Assembly: GCA_963682055.1 (NCBI GenBank)
Contig: OY821742.1
Coordinates: forward strand, 16,151,752 to 16,215,751
Reading direction: 5' to 3'
DNA from: Primula veris
Lineage: Eukaryota; Streptophyta; Magnoliopsida; Ericales; Primulaceae
Length of the DNA stretch: 64,000 bases
Under the pieces are notes generated by a model. It did no database searches. It worked only from the letters and a program-made list of their open reading frames with translations, and was not told the DNA's origin. Shown here piece by piece: positions 1-11,135 of the stretch. The position numbers and the translations under genes were made by a program. Within the stretch, counting starts at the first letter, position 1, and every line of letters starts with the position of its first letter.

Positions 1-1651
1 ACTCATGGCAGCCGGCAAGGAAGCAAACGAGGTAGGGAAAAAACAACTCCGTCACTTCTCATCGAGTTTGGCAGAAGATTGAGAATGATTTTTTAATGGC
101 AACAATGGTGGAACTTATTACTCAACAATGGCATCAAGAAAATGGAGGATTTAAACCTGGGTTTTACGGGCAATTGGAGCTAAAGCTTAAAGAACAATTT
201 CCAGGAACAGATTTGGTCGTTAATACTCATATCGAGTCCAAAGTGAAGTTGTAGAAACGCCAATACTATTCAGTTTTGGTTATGTTGCAAACAAGTGGTT
301 TTGGATGGAATGATATGGATAAAACGATAAATGTTGAAAGCGATGAAGTATGGAAAAATTACGTAAAGGTAATAATTTTTTATTAGATAAATTGTGCTAC
401 TATCATTAGCTGTTATGGGCTTGTTTGTTGAAAGTGAATGAACTTGACATTTGCTTTGTTTGTTTGTTTGATCATAATTGTTATAGGTTTGTTTGTTGAA
501 TTTTTCGACATGTGTTTATTTTTGGTTTTCTATATTTACTATAGCATTTGCCCCTATGTGGCAGTTTTATTCTATTCTTTGCAATGACAATCTTGCACTT
601 TTTACAGAAAGATAAAAGTGTCAAAGCTTATCGTAACAAGCCATTTCCAGATTACAACAATTGGTGTCATTTTTTCAGTAAAGATCGAGCTACTGGAGAA
701 TTAGCCGAGGGTTCTGAGGAAACTTTAAATGCTATGAATGAGGAAGAAATACAAACAGAAGATGATGGTTCATATGTTCCACATTCACCCGCTGACTTTT
801 CGGCCAATGCGCAGCCTCCCATGCAAACAGGATGTAGTAGCGGGAGCGGGAAGAAGAGGAGTCGAAGCGAAATAAATCGCAATGAGGGTCTAGCAGTAGT
901 TGCGGATCGATTTGGTAATTTTTTTGAACAAACGGTTTGTAGTATGAATGTGATGTCACAACGCATCGGCTACGATCAAGATCTCTCAGAGGCAAGGAAA
1001 AAAGTTCACAGCGAGTTGTTGGACCTTCCACTTGACCGTACTAGTAGACTCAAAACGGGAAACTTGATTAGCAAAGATACGGCCAAGGTAGATCACTTTT
1101 CTAGCTTGCCGAATCTCGACGAATGCCTCGAATGGGTATACTTATTACTTAGTGGCGGCATTGTTTGACTAGAGTAAAATGTGGTTGTTTGTACTCTTTT
1201 TTTTATGTTTTGCTCGGATCCAATCGTTCATGGTTAAAAAGTTTACCATCAAATGCATTTGTTATGACTTATGCCAATTTTGTTTATCTCAGATTGATGG
1301 TTAGTTTGATCATGATTTATGATGTAATGAATTTTATTTTATAAAAGTGTATTTTGTTTTGAAAACGAGTTTAATTTGATTTAATTGCTATTTTTTCTTA
1401 TTAAACAAACACATAAATAAATATGGTTAAAGGGTAGAATAGTAATTGATTACATATTAGTACAACGAAAATATAGTTAACCAAACAAACGTGACATTGG
1501 CCTACAAATACTATAGACATTAGTTCTATCAAACAAACACACAATCGGACTTGTCAATATCATTCATAGTCCAACATTAATCCTACCTTCTTTTCAAATA
1601 CTCATTGGACTTCATGTCCCGGGACTAATAATCCCACTACCAAACGAGGCC
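1..1651. mobile_element. PIF/Harbinger-type DNA transposon, right part with right terminus
   Basis: The stretch ends at about 1636-1651 in ACTACCAAACGAGGCC. Read from the other strand this is GGCCTCGTTTGGTAGT, which looks like the terminal inverted repeat of plant PIF/Harbinger elements. Just inside it, 1440-1640 holds repeated subterminal motifs such as ACCAAACAAACGTGACATTGG. The Myb/SANT-like gene at 96-1168 fits the accessory Myb-like protein these elements often carry next to the transposase. The left end and any transposase would lie outside the window, so the 3-bp target duplication cannot be tested. The family call rests on the terminus shape and the gene content. Confidence 0.55.
96..1168 (+). 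pseudogene. Myb/SANT-like DNA-binding protein, two exons, premature stop
   Basis: Exon 1 (about 96-368) and exon 2 (608-1168) join in phase 0 through a GT-AG intron (369-607). The product resembles plant Myb/SANT-like proteins (Myb_DNA-bind_3 type, related to L10-interacting MYB proteins and PIF/Harbinger ORF1). Recognisable parts are the GGFKPG..QLE..LKEQFPG segment, HIESKVK, SGFGWNDMDK, then KAYRNKPFPDYNNWCHFF.KDRATGE in exon 2, and an acidic and Ser-rich linker with a basic GKKRSRSE patch. An in-frame TAG at 252-254 falls inside the DNA-binding domain, where relatives have a Trp or Leu codon. Everything after it stays open, so the break may be recent. The upstream start is uncertain because the gene may begin before the window. 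A basic DNA-binding role is known for the family; a role in transposition is inferred from the adjacent terminus. Confidence 0.7.
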
Positions 1652-1879
1652 TTGGTTTCTTTTAAATCCGGCGTCCTCTTCTATTTGGAAAACTTGGGTG
1701 GTTATCTACAGGACCCCATCTTTCTAATATTGAGCCCCTGCATAATTAACATAACACCCAATGACAACCCCAAATTCCTCTACAATCATCCTCTCTCCTG
1801 CATATACCGATCCTATCCCCACTCATACCCCAATCCAACATATCCCCTTACCCGGCCCTTGTTCGGCTCCGTCTGTTGT

Positions 1880-2260
1880 GTGGTCTCCGGATCTCTTAGT
1901 AATGGTTTTTCCGTCAAATCCGCTTGGGACTCAATTCGTTGATCAGCAAGTCCCAAGGTGGGTTGGTCTCGTATTCTGTGTCAAGGGACATCTCCTCGAA
2001 GTGTAGGTTTATTTTGTGGCTCGTATTGAATCATCTAGAAACATCATATAAGCTATCCTTTAATCATCTCCAATATATCGTAGAAGCAAAAAGCACTTTT
2101 CCGAGCATTGCCGATGTCGACTCTCCTTTAATCTTCTCCATCGGCAAGTCCCAAAGGATGAATATTTTCGGCGTTAATTGTTGTCCGCTTTGTCTTAAAC
2201 AAAGCGGAAAATGTTAACCACTTGTTTTTCGAATCCGAATTTTCAAGACGAGTTTGAGCC
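1880..2260 (+). pseudogene. LINE ORF2 fragment, zinc-binding RT C-terminal domain (zf-RVT)
   Basis: Conceptual translation gives FSVKSAWDSIR, then after a frame change CRFILWLVLNHLETSYKL, then NCCPLCLKQS followed by another shift into a region like LFFES. This order (VKSAW, FILWLAL..RLET..L, CPLC and ES..HLFF) is the signature of the zinc-binding domain at the C-terminus of plant L1-type non-LTR reverse transcriptases. At least two frameshifts and a stop break it, and no RT core is visible upstream. It is a dead 3' fragment of a LINE, directly beside the Harbinger terminus. Confidence 0.7.
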
Positions 2261-2402
2261 TTGGGAAGAGCCAAGTTCGGGTATTTTTTATCGAGAAACT
2301 TACTAAGTATCATTCACGTGTTATTCAGCCGTATGACACCCACCGGGTCTGAACTGTTATAAGGATGATAATGCGTAAACTTCTATTCTTTAATTTAGTT
2401 GA

Positions 2403-3060
2403 TCAAGCGTGAATGATAGTGTCGTTTTGCAAATCATGTTGAATTTGTTCGGTTGATATCTTAGTATTATCCACCATAGTGCTTAAATCATTATGAGAAA
2501 TAGGTGGATCATATTGAACTTTTTCAACATCATCTCCAACATTAGATAGGTTAAGAGTTTTAGAAAAAAAACTGTCGAAACGAACTGACTCTTCAATATT
2601 AAATATATTTTTATTGGACATTCTATAAGTTTTAAGAGAGGGAATAGCCAAGAAAGATATTACTTTATCGGATTTGGCATCAAATTTTCGTATGTTAACA
2701 TTACCATTATTCAATACATAACATTTACAATTAAATGTACGTAAATGATTAATGTTAGTTTTTTTTTTTTTTTTTGTAAAATAGCTCATAAGGTGTTTTG
2801 CTTAAAATTTGGGGTCACATAGCTTTATTGATGTTAATTATAACATGCAATATGTACGGTTTCGGTCTATAGATATTTTGACAAATAATTTTCTCAAATC
2901 ATGGTTTTTACCAATTCTTTTAGTGTTTTTTTTTCCCTTTTTAATACCCCATTCTGTTGTGGAGTCCTGGGTACAAAAAATTATGATGTATACACCAATA
3001 TTACTCACTTCTTCTCAGTGGCCTTTACCATCTTCTCTTTGGGAATTACTAATTTTGGAT
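2403..3060 (-). pseudogene. Ty1/copia integrase fragment
   Basis: On the minus strand, an ORF at 2789-2403 reads NINHLRTFNCKCYVLNNGN, then KFDAKSD, then the IEES motif. This is the integrase C-terminal region just before the reverse transcriptase in copia polyproteins. Upstream of it (about 2960-2800), after frame changes and stops, the strongly conserved PRTPQQNGV motif of copia integrases can be read, followed by a KTL..L segment. No LTRs, gag or RT belong to it nearby. It is an orphan internal fragment broken by stops and by an A/T run at 2760-2776. Confidence 0.8.
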
Positions 3061-3777
3061 TGATCTCTTGATATTTTAGAATTTATGTTAAATGAAGGTG
3101 CTTTTTTTTTGCTGTTGCTAGTTTAAGCTTTGTTAAAGCTCTATTTGTTCTGCGACCTTGGTTGTCATTTAATCTCTCTTTTAATCACAACGATCACAGT
3201 GTTAAAAGGAGTGATATGTTAAGCCAGGCTTTATGATGAGTTTTTGAGGTTCTTTTCTCTTACTTTTATCTAGGCTTTAATTATGATGAAGTTTTTATTA
3301 GCATCTTTTTTCCAAAAATGCAGCTACAGGCTCTTTGTTCACTTTTATTGTATTATGCAAACTCAGTAATTTGCCGCTCAATTATCCCTTTACTATATAT
3401 TAATGGATCTCTTTTGTATTAAAGCCATCATGGGGTAATGTCACATGGTCCATGGAACCACTTTTTGTTTTACAATAATAGATTATGAGCCAGTTTGCAT
3501 TAACTAAAGAACAAAAGTAACACTTGATCTGGATATTTTACAAATCATAAGCACAAAAATACAACACACACTTAAATATTTCATTTAAAACTCACATCCA
3601 GCATATTGAACATCATGTCACATGCCTTATTCGTACTAAGAAACTCACATGCACAAAAATGTAGTAAAATCACAACAATAACAGCTTACTGATTGTGAAA
3701 CGTTTAACTACCCAAATGGGCCGCCAGAATCATTTATTCATACATATAATTAATATGATTTTTCAAGATGACAATGT
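3061..3777. other. Intergenic, nothing recognised
   Basis: AT-rich sequence between the copia integrase relic and the end of the Gly-His-rich gene. No coding potential or repeat structure was recognised. The distal part probably holds the 3' UTR of the minus-strand gene ending at 3778. Confidence 0.4.
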
Positions 3778-4498
3778 TTAGTTCTTGTTAGTCTCAACGA
3801 CATCACTGTGGCATGGAGGGTGATGGCAATAATGTCCGTGTCCGTGTCCATGTCCATGTCCATGTCCGTGTCCATATCCACCGTCTCCGTGTCCATAACC
3901 ACCATGTCCATGTCCATGTCCATGTCCATGTCCATGTCCATGTCCATGGCCATAACCCTCTACATGATCTAGTTATAGAAACAAGAAAAGCATGTTAGAA
4001 CGTAAAACAAAGTCAGGGAAGCTTTGATGAGTACTTTATACTTAACAATTTATGCATAAAATAGTTCTCTAATGTTATAAGGCATATCGATTGAAGCTTT
4101 TAAGCTCATAATTTTTTTATTACATTGGATGTAATGACTTATATGATCTATTTTCTGAAGTTATTTTTGTAGTGAAATTATTCACAGATTATTTACATCG
4201 TTCTCTTGTTTGTAACTCATTAAATGGAAAATTTTGTATCGAGGTCATGTCTAGATTTTAAAAAAGCCTTATTTTTTGGGGAAACTTAATGTTGAGTACA
4301 CACCATTGAACTAAAAAACATATTTTTTATATTAAAGAATTAATATATATTAATGTAGAAACATGTGTGCATATATGACGTATATAACGATAGAAAATAC
4401 TCACTTTCACTTAGCTCTCTAGCTGCAACCTGAGAAGAGATAACTAGAAATAAAGCTAACACAAGCCCTAGAAACGGAAATCTTTTGGAGTATGCCAT
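3778..4498 (-). CDS. Small secreted Gly-His-rich protein (plant GRP/CORA-like), two exons
   Basis: Exon 1 is 4498-4405 and exon 2 is 3968-3778, joined by a GT-AG intron (donor GTGAGT), giving 94 residues. Exon 1 encodes MAYSKRFPF and a hydrophobic stretch ending SSQVAARELSE, a clear signal peptide with likely cleavage after VAA, as in plant GRP proteins (MA-K-LLGL..VAARELAE pattern). Exon 2 starts NHVEGYG and continues with about twenty Gly-His dipeptides, broken by GGYGHGDGGYGHG, then HYCHHPPCH with two Cys, and ends VVETNKN. The family (GRP, CORA, cold/drought and ABA-responsive Gly-rich proteins) is extracellular or cell-wall located. Here His replaces the usual Gly or Tyr in the repeats, so metal binding is plausible but inferred. 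A TATA box (4581-4574) lies about 76 bp upstream of the ATG. The sixfold CATGGA repeat reads open in other frames as Met-Asp repeats; that frame is a shadow. Confidence 0.85.
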
Positions 4499-4573
4499 TT
4501 CTTTAATACTTTTGTGAAATATATATAAGATGCTTTATGTATATGCTGATAAATAACAAAGAGGGATCTTCCC

Positions 4574-4581
4574 TATTTATA
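4574..4581 (-). promoter_or_regulatory. TATA box of the Gly-His-rich gene
   Basis: Minus-strand TATAAATA in the context GCTATAAATAGGG, 76 bp before the ATG at 4498. Position and context fit a plant TATA box with transcription starting about 30 bp downstream. Confidence 0.6.
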
Positions 4582-4879
4582 GCGGGATGAGAGAGTTAAA
4601 TATATATATCTAATATATATAGGTGACATGTAAACACAAGATGGCCCAGTGGTTCACTAAAAAAATATTAATTTTTGTTGAGTATGAATTATATAGCAGA
4701 AAGGGGACTAGACTCCACGCAACGGTAGAGTCCTCAAAACTCTTTTATGTAGTAGCCGTTGTATATATTTTTTGATAAATTAATAAAACATATTATTTTT
4801 TAAATTAAATTACAAAAAACATACCTTTATAATTTTTCATTATAAAAAACATACCAAAAAAATTTAAATTTAATGATAT

Positions 4880-5050
4880 TTATTCTTTTATTTATCTCTC
4901 TCTCCTTCATTTTTCTTTCTCACTAATTCTTCTTTCTATCTCTTCATTTTCTCTCTCACCAATTTTTCTCTTTATCTCTATCTTACTCTCTATCTCTCCT
5001 TCATTCTTCTATGTATATTTCTTTAATATCCCACTTTATATCTCTCCATT
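4880..5050. repeat. Pyrimidine-rich (CT) low-complexity tract
   Basis: Plus strand is dominated by TCTCTCTC and TTTCTTTCTC runs with no coding sense. A similar tract lies at 10757-10945; both are accompanied by ATACCC-type short repeats. Confidence 0.6.
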
Positions 5051-5294
5051 CCTCCACCACGAAAAGACATCACTAACTACCGTACACCATCTAGATTATA
5101 TAGATATTTATATACATATAAATACAGATATATACATACGTAATACACAAATATTACACTATTTGATATCCCATAATATATGAAAAATATATGGAATTTG
5201 TGAGATTGTTTTCTATTTATTGAGTTTGAGACTATTGTAAATATTGTGGTTTTCAAGTTGAAAGAGAATAATTCATATGTACAATATTTGAGAG

Positions 5295-5461
5295 AAATTC
5301 ATATGTAGGGTATGAAGTTTTAAAATTAGGGTATGAATTTTTGAAATTAGGGTATGAAGTTTTAAAATTAGAGTATGAAGTTTTGAAATTAGGGTATGAA
5401 GTTTTTGAAATTAGGGTATGAAATTTTGAAATCAGGGTATGAAGTTTTAAAATTAGGGTAT
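5295..5461. repeat. Minisatellite, about 21-bp unit GAAGTTTTGAAATTAGGGTAT
   Basis: Seven or so imperfect tandem copies of a unit reading GAAGTTTTGAAATTAGGGTAT (period 20-22). The copia LTR starts inside the last copy at 5462, so the element inserted into this array. The apparent open frame on the minus strand is only a result of the period. Confidence 0.8.
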
Positions 5462-5665
5462 TGTTGTAATACAACTATTAGCTAGGTATTTAGGGAGACA
5501 GAAGTAGAGAGAGGGGAGAACAGTATGATCTTTATTATGAATGAATATGTGAATGAATGATAAAATACAAGACCCCTAGCCCTCTTTATATAGATAGAGG
5601 GGTAGGGTTACAAGCCCACTTGGGCTCAATCAGTAAAAGCCCAAAAGTCCAATAATCTTACAACA
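5462..5665 (-). repeat. 3' LTR of the first copia element
   Basis: 204 bp, TGTTGTAA...ACAACA, followed inward by the CTCCCCCTTTG polypurine complement at 5666. Homologous to 8912 onwards with scattered substitutions. Confidence 0.85.
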
Positions 5666-6248
5666 CTCCCCCTTTGAACGTCTTGAATTCTTCGTCTTCA
5701 TGCAGTCGATCTGAGTCGAGTTCATTCTCAGTGCTAAACACATAAAGACCTTAGGGCCAGAAAACCCGGTGTGGGACAAAACCGGTACCTAAGAGAAATT
5801 GTGTAGCCGAATGATATATGCCAAAATACTATGTAAGTAACTAACCACAAAACAGTGTGCCTCATCAAAACCTTGCCAGAGCAAACCCAATGGAAAAATC
5901 TCTGATCGAAGGAAAAAGAGTGCAACAGTGGTAGTAGTAGGGGATCAACAACAAAACAGGTGCCTCAACAAAACCTTGCCAGAGTAAACCCAGTGGGAAA
6001 AACTCTGGTCGAAGGACAAAAGAGTACACAGTGGTAAGAAGTATACGACAGGACACTCCCCCTGATTTCGGCAATCCATAGTGAGGTATAACAGGGAACG
6101 TGTCTCGCTAAAAACCTTGTCAAGGAAAACCCAGTGGGAAAAACCTTGTACTAAGGATAAAAAGAGTACACATACATACAACAGGATGCTCCCCCTCACT
6201 TGCACACGACAGGGTGCGAGGATTTCGACTCCGACATAAAATGTCGCT
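5666..6248 (-). repeat. 3' non-coding region with imperfect repeats around two palindromes
   Basis: Three to four diverged copies of a roughly 80-100 bp unit. On the plus strand each unit reads CCTCA-AAAACCTTGCCA, then CCCAGTGGGAAAA, then a shortened reverse of the first (CTCTG-TCGAAGG), then AAAAGAGTACA. The pairs CCTTGCCAAGG and CCCAGTGGG are local palindromes, so RNA hairpins are likely. The same repeats occur in the second copia element (15230-15560). Short spurious ORFs here have no protein meaning. Confidence 0.7.
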
Positions 6249-8924
6249 CTAAGGTAGCTCAGATAGCCTACGTAGGCCAATCGCCCATACGTGCTTCTGA
6301 AAATAATGCTTTGGCAGTGACTTGGTGAACAAGTAAGCGTGGTTATTCTCTGAACCAATATGCTTCACTTCAATCTTTTGAAGCGTTTGTTGTTCATGTG
6401 TAAAGAACAACTTTGGCGAGATATGCTTAGTGGCATCACCTTTGATATAACCATGGTTCGCTTGATCAATCACAGCGGTGTTGTCCTCATAAATAACAAC
6501 TGGTTCATCATGATCGTAAGCTAGATCACAGGTGCTTCGAATATGGCCAATAACTGCTCGAAACCAGACACACTCTCTAGTCGCCTCATAGAGCGCGAGT
6601 AGTTCAGAGTGGTTAGTCGAAGTGGCCACTAGAGTCTGTTTACGAGACCTCTAGGATATCGCCGTGTTCTCAATGGTAAAGACATAACCAGATTGGGAAC
6701 GTCCCTTGTGCGGGTCTGATAAGAAGCCAGCATCGGCATAGCCGACAAGGGTTGCGTTGTTTCGAGGATCAATGGAGCTAGATCCACTCGACACAAAGGG
6801 ATAGAATAAGCCCATGTCCGTAGTACCTCTAAGGTAACGGAAAATGTCTTTTATGCCAGTCTAGTGGCGGCGTGTTGACGCGATGCTGTGTCGAACTAGA
6901 CAATTCACAGCAAACGAGATGTCCGGTCTAGTACATTGGGCCAAGTACAATAGTGCGCCTATTGCACCCAGATATGAACACTCAGGGCTCAATATCTCTT
7001 CATCGTCCTCCTTTGGATGGAATGGGTCCTTATTAATGTCTAGAGAGTGGACGACCATGAGAGTAGAGGACGGCTTAGCGTCACTATGACTAAAGCGCCT
7101 CAACACCTTTTGGGTGTAGCTTTCTTGATGGACTAAAACTCCATCTTTACGGTGCTCGATCTGCAGGCCGAGGCAATACCGTGTCTTCCCAAGATCTTTC
7201 ATCTCGAATTCCTTTTTCAGGATTTCAGCAGTTTCGAACAACTCTTTCGAGGTTCCTATGAGATTCATATCATCTACATAGACTGCGATAATCGCATATC
7301 CGGAAGTGGATTTCTTTATGAACACGCATGGGCATAGTTCATTATTAACATATCCCAAGCCGATCAAGTATTCACTTAGAAGGTTATACCACATCCGTCC
7401 GGATTGTTTCAATCCATATAGTGATCGTCTCAGTCTAATCGAGAACGTGTTCCGTGGCCGGGAACTACTTGATTCAGGCAACTTAAGTCCATCAGGGACT
7501 CTCATGTAAATCTCTGTGTCCAGATCCCCGTAGAGATACGATGTGACCACATCCATGAGCTGCATATTCAGTTTTTCAGAAACTACTAAACTGATTAAGT
7601 AGCGGAACGTTATAACGTCCATTACAGGAGAATATGTCTCATCGTAATCAATTCCAGGGCGTTGAGAGAAACCTTGCGCCACAAGGCGAGCTTTGTATCT
7701 AACAATCTCATTATTCTCATCACGCTTCCTTACGAAAACCCATTTATGACCAACTGGTCTAACATTGGGCGGTGTTGGAGCGACAGGTCTAAACACCTTT
7801 CATTTCGTTAAGGAATCCAATTCAGCCTGGATTGCTTGTTTCCATTGAGGCCAGTCCGTTCTTCGCTGACACTCAGCAACGGTACGAGGTTCCATGTCAT
7901 CATTGTTCATAATGTCAGTGGCCACTGCGTATATGAACACATCATCGATGACAGTCTCGTTTCGCTTCAAAATATCGTCTAAACTAGTATAATTGACAGA
8001 TATTTCGAGGTTATCAGGATGATTAGGAACTAGTGTTTCATCTGGAACACGCTCCTCTAATACATCGTCGTGATCCTTAATGATCTCGTATGGCAAAACA
8101 GATGCGACAGGATTTCTCCTCTTTCGGGGCAAAACATCCTTGAAACCGGACGGCCTTCCTTTTTTTTTTGAAAGGGCGACGGACTGAACGGCCGACGGCA
8201 TCGTCCTTTGCTCGGTGGGTACAACCGGAGCAACGTGTTCAACCGGAACACGGCGTCTCACAGGGACGTCTATCCTTGCAGGCACATTTGCAGCAGGTAT
8301 ATGTGATCTCGTGACATTCGCTAGGTCATTAAATGCGTCTGCCATTTGATTTGTAACATTTTGCAGACCTAGGATTCTCTGCACTTCCTTATCACTATGT
8401 GCAGTTGGGGGATCTAGATGAGACATAGTGGGTACATGCCACGTTAATTCACGTCGTTCCTTATCAACGTTAACGTGCATTTCTCCCCCTAAAGACGGGA
8501 AGAGTGTCTCATCAAAATCACAATCCGCATGTCTAGCGGTAAAAAGATCGCCTGTCAAGGGCTCTAAATAGCGTATTATGGACGGGGATTCATAACCGAC
8601 ATATATGTCTCGTCGTTTCTGAGGTCCAAATTTGGAACGCTTAGGCGGCTCAATTGGAACATTGACTAAACACCCAAACACGCGTAAATGTGAGACATCG
8701 GGCTCATATCCAGTTACCAACTGGTACGTAGATAGTGGTTGGGTGGTCATGGGCCTCAGACGGACCAACGCAGCAGCATGCAAAATGGCATAGCCCCACC
8801 CAGAAATAGGAAGTTTGGTGCGCATAACCAAAGTCCTAAAATCCGGATAAATCTCAAGGTTTATTGAACCCAGAATCCGTACTCCAATCTCCGGGAGTCG
8901 TGCTGATAACGTGTTGTAATACAA
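6249..8924 (-). pseudogene. Copia pol (integrase C-terminus, RT, RNase H), three in-frame stops
   Basis: One reading frame runs through the whole stretch with no frameshift. It begins in LTR and leader sequence, enters integrase at about KLPISGWGYAILHAA, and passes through HLRVFGCLV and the acidic linker. The RT part has GHKWVFVRKR, KARLVAQGF, DYDETYSPV, YGLKQSGRMWY and the catalytic AVYVDDM. It ends with RNase H (HSELLALYEATRE, EDNTAVI, KHISPK, LFTKSLP). Stops lie at 7802-7800 (TGA), 6863-6861 (TAG) and 6653-6651 (TAG). By comparison with family patterns they replace Arg, Trp and Trp codons, each explained by one C-to-T or G-to-A change. Gag and protease are absent, so even without the stops the element could move only with help from a full copy. 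Confidence 0.85.
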
Positions 8925-9105
8925 CTATTAGCTACGTATTTAGGGAGACAGAAGTAGAGAGAGTGGGGAACAATATAGTCTTTATTATGAATGAATATGA
9001 ATGGATGATAAAATACAAGACCCCTAGCTCTCTTTATATAGATAGAGGAGTATGGTTACAAACTCATTTGGGTCCATAAAGTATAAGCACAAGAGTCCAA
9101 TTTAT
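8912..9105 (-). repeat. 5' LTR of the first copia element, outer end diverged
   Basis: Matches the 5462 LTR from TGTTGTAATACAAC through AAGAGTCCAA with many substitutions. The expected ending ACAACA is not present; after about 9100 the sequence is unrelated (TTTATATGATTAAAACG). Confidence 0.75.
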
Positions 9106-9109
9106 ATGA

Positions 9110-10740
9110 TTAAAACGAATAAAGATTCAATATTTAATAAAAGTGACCCCCCTTATTCAGAGAGTGTAGTACTCCTATTCCGAAGTATACTACTAATGGT
9201 CCCATGCAGTGAGATGATGCGAAATAGGAGGGGATGTAATCATTTGTGAATATATTTTTGAGATATGGAGCTGTAGGTTGGGAAGGAGGAGGAACACTGT
9301 TTCTCTGTATGACTATTAAGACCACACACAACATATCTAAATCAAATTAATGTGGACAATATGTGACTTAAGTATGATAAGATTTTTCATAAAGAGAAAA
9401 TTGTTAGAAATTTGGAGAAAGAAAAAACATGCGACAGATATCAATCTGTCATTTCATATATAAAATTTCCATATTCTCCGGTTGCTTTCCCATCCATTAA
9501 TTTATAAAATTCATTTCATTTTGTACAATTCATTGATTTAAAAATTCTTAGGGTTTAATTTTGTTTAACTTAGTTTTCCATTGATACATCTTGTGAGTAA
9601 ATAACAAACTATGAACATTTATACTTTTTATTTTATTAAATTATTTATCTGTAATATAGAAGTAAAAATAGCTCGTGCATATATATGGCATGCAGATTCT
9701 TTCCCTTATTCAGTTGATTCCCATTATTCAATCAATTGTTAGTCTGTATTCTTTTGATTAATTAATTTGATTGCTTTGATTGAAATCAATGATTAATATG
9801 AACTTATCCTACGGCTAAGAAATTGCAGTCTTAATTGTCATATAGATGAGCAGTCCTCCTCCCCATTCCCTCTGTAGGTTTGCATTACGAAAGATGGAAA
9901 AAATTATTCTTTACATTTATACTAAACTCCGGAAATTGGGGTAAAAATAATGGATATCCTTTTTTATTAACGATATAATGTTTTAAAACAAAAAAAAAAG
10001 TATATAAAAAGATTTGAACTCATAAACTGCAACACTTAATTAAGAACTAGCTAAGACTTATCCAATAGACTAATAATATAAATTTGAATGTAATTACATT
10101 AAATGCTATATATCTAAATGAGTTACATGTGTATTTACTTAAAAACCGAATCAAAACTTATTTTGGAATTCTCATTCCGGACCAAAGCCCCCCACCGCCC
10201 ACCGCCCACCCCCCATACAAAGATCCGATCATGACAGTTAGGAAATATAATTGAAAGAAATGCTGTTTTTAATTTAGTATATTCATGATCAAGCTAGCAA
10301 AGATCAACCAAATCTTTTATTTCAATGTACACATCACAATAGATAGCTAAAGTTTCTTTTTTAATTAAGGATGTATGTATTATTCTTTTAAAACAATATT
10401 AGTCACGGAAGATAATCTAACATGCAACTGTGATCAAGGACAAGTTAAACCATACGTATGCAGTATCTTTTGCGAACTGTGACGCTTCGTTAATTTAATT
10501 TTTTACTTTCTATATTATTTATTTCGTTCAATTAAAAACAGTATAATTTGAGTTTTCATAAATTTTAATGAATGTTTGCTAGAATTGGTGTTAAGTATGT
10601 ATATTCATATACAGTAATGGTATTCATGATTTGCAGAAAACAATACTTCTACTCAAATAAATTACCAAAAATATATCTAGAATCAATTAAATTATCAAAA
10701 GCATACATACTTTCAAACAATGTTTTTCAAAAACATAACT
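9110..10740. other. Intergenic AT-rich stretch, no gene recognised
   Basis: Contains only short open stretches without recognisable protein character. A C-rich patch at 10188-10214 (repeats of CCCACCG) stands out in otherwise AT-rich sequence. An ORF of 66 codons at 9334-9134 (minus) resembles nothing known to me. Confidence 0.4.
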
Positions 10741-10756
10741 ATAATAAGAAAATTCA

Positions 10757-11135
10757 AAACCTCCACTTATCTCTCTCACATCTCTCTATGCTCCATCTCT
10801 TTATCTCTGCGCTCTCTCCCCTCTCTCTTTGCGTGCTCTCTCTTATGCTCTCTCCATTTCTGCTCTGGGTTCACTCTCCCTCTCCTCTCTAATCTCCTCC
10901 CTGTCTCCGCCGCCCTCTCTCCCCTCTCTCTCACTCCGTCATCTTTCCCTTTTTTTTCTAAATTAATATTCTTTTTAGTTAATACCCTGTTTTTTGAGTC
11001 AATACCCTCTTTTTTTCAAACTCATGCCCTTCTTTTTTCTAAGTTCGCACCATTTTTTTCGATTATGTATCTATTTTTTACATAATGCATATCCTTTTTA
11101 GTTCATATCCTACTTTTTCCGAACTCGTACCCGTA
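10757..11135. repeat. CT-rich tract followed by degenerate ATACCC repeats
   Basis: 10757-10945 is CTCTCTCC-type low complexity. 10970-11135 holds degenerate units of 20-25 bp such as AATACCCTCTTTTTTTCAAA, which are related to the reverse complement of the 5295-5461 minisatellite. No coding sense. Confidence 0.5.

Larger units (their letters stand above)
5462..9105 (-). mobile_element. Ty1/copia retrotransposon, internal-deletion derivative
   Basis: Element reading on the minus strand. LTR copies lie at 5462-5665 (3' LTR) and 8912-about 9105 (5' LTR); both start TGTTGTAATACAACTATTAG. A polypurine tract (minus CAAAGGGGGAG, 5676-5666) abuts the 3' LTR, and the primer-binding region (minus CGTTATCAGCACG) abuts the 5' LTR. 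The coding part keeps the end of integrase, RT and RNase H. Gag, protease and most integrase are missing: the leader joins directly to the integrase C-terminus near 8833. The last 10-15 bp of the right LTR do not match the left one, and no target duplication could be found. Confidence 0.85.

Noticed and set aside
3750..3998. Met-Asp and His-Val repeat ORFs
   Set aside because: They are other-frame readings of the CATGGA repeat; the Gly-His frame has the signal peptide, splice sites and proper end.
5734..6358. Minus ORFs downstream of copia RNase H
   Set aside because: They fall in the 3' non-coding repeat region, and similar artefact ORFs appear at the same place in the second element.
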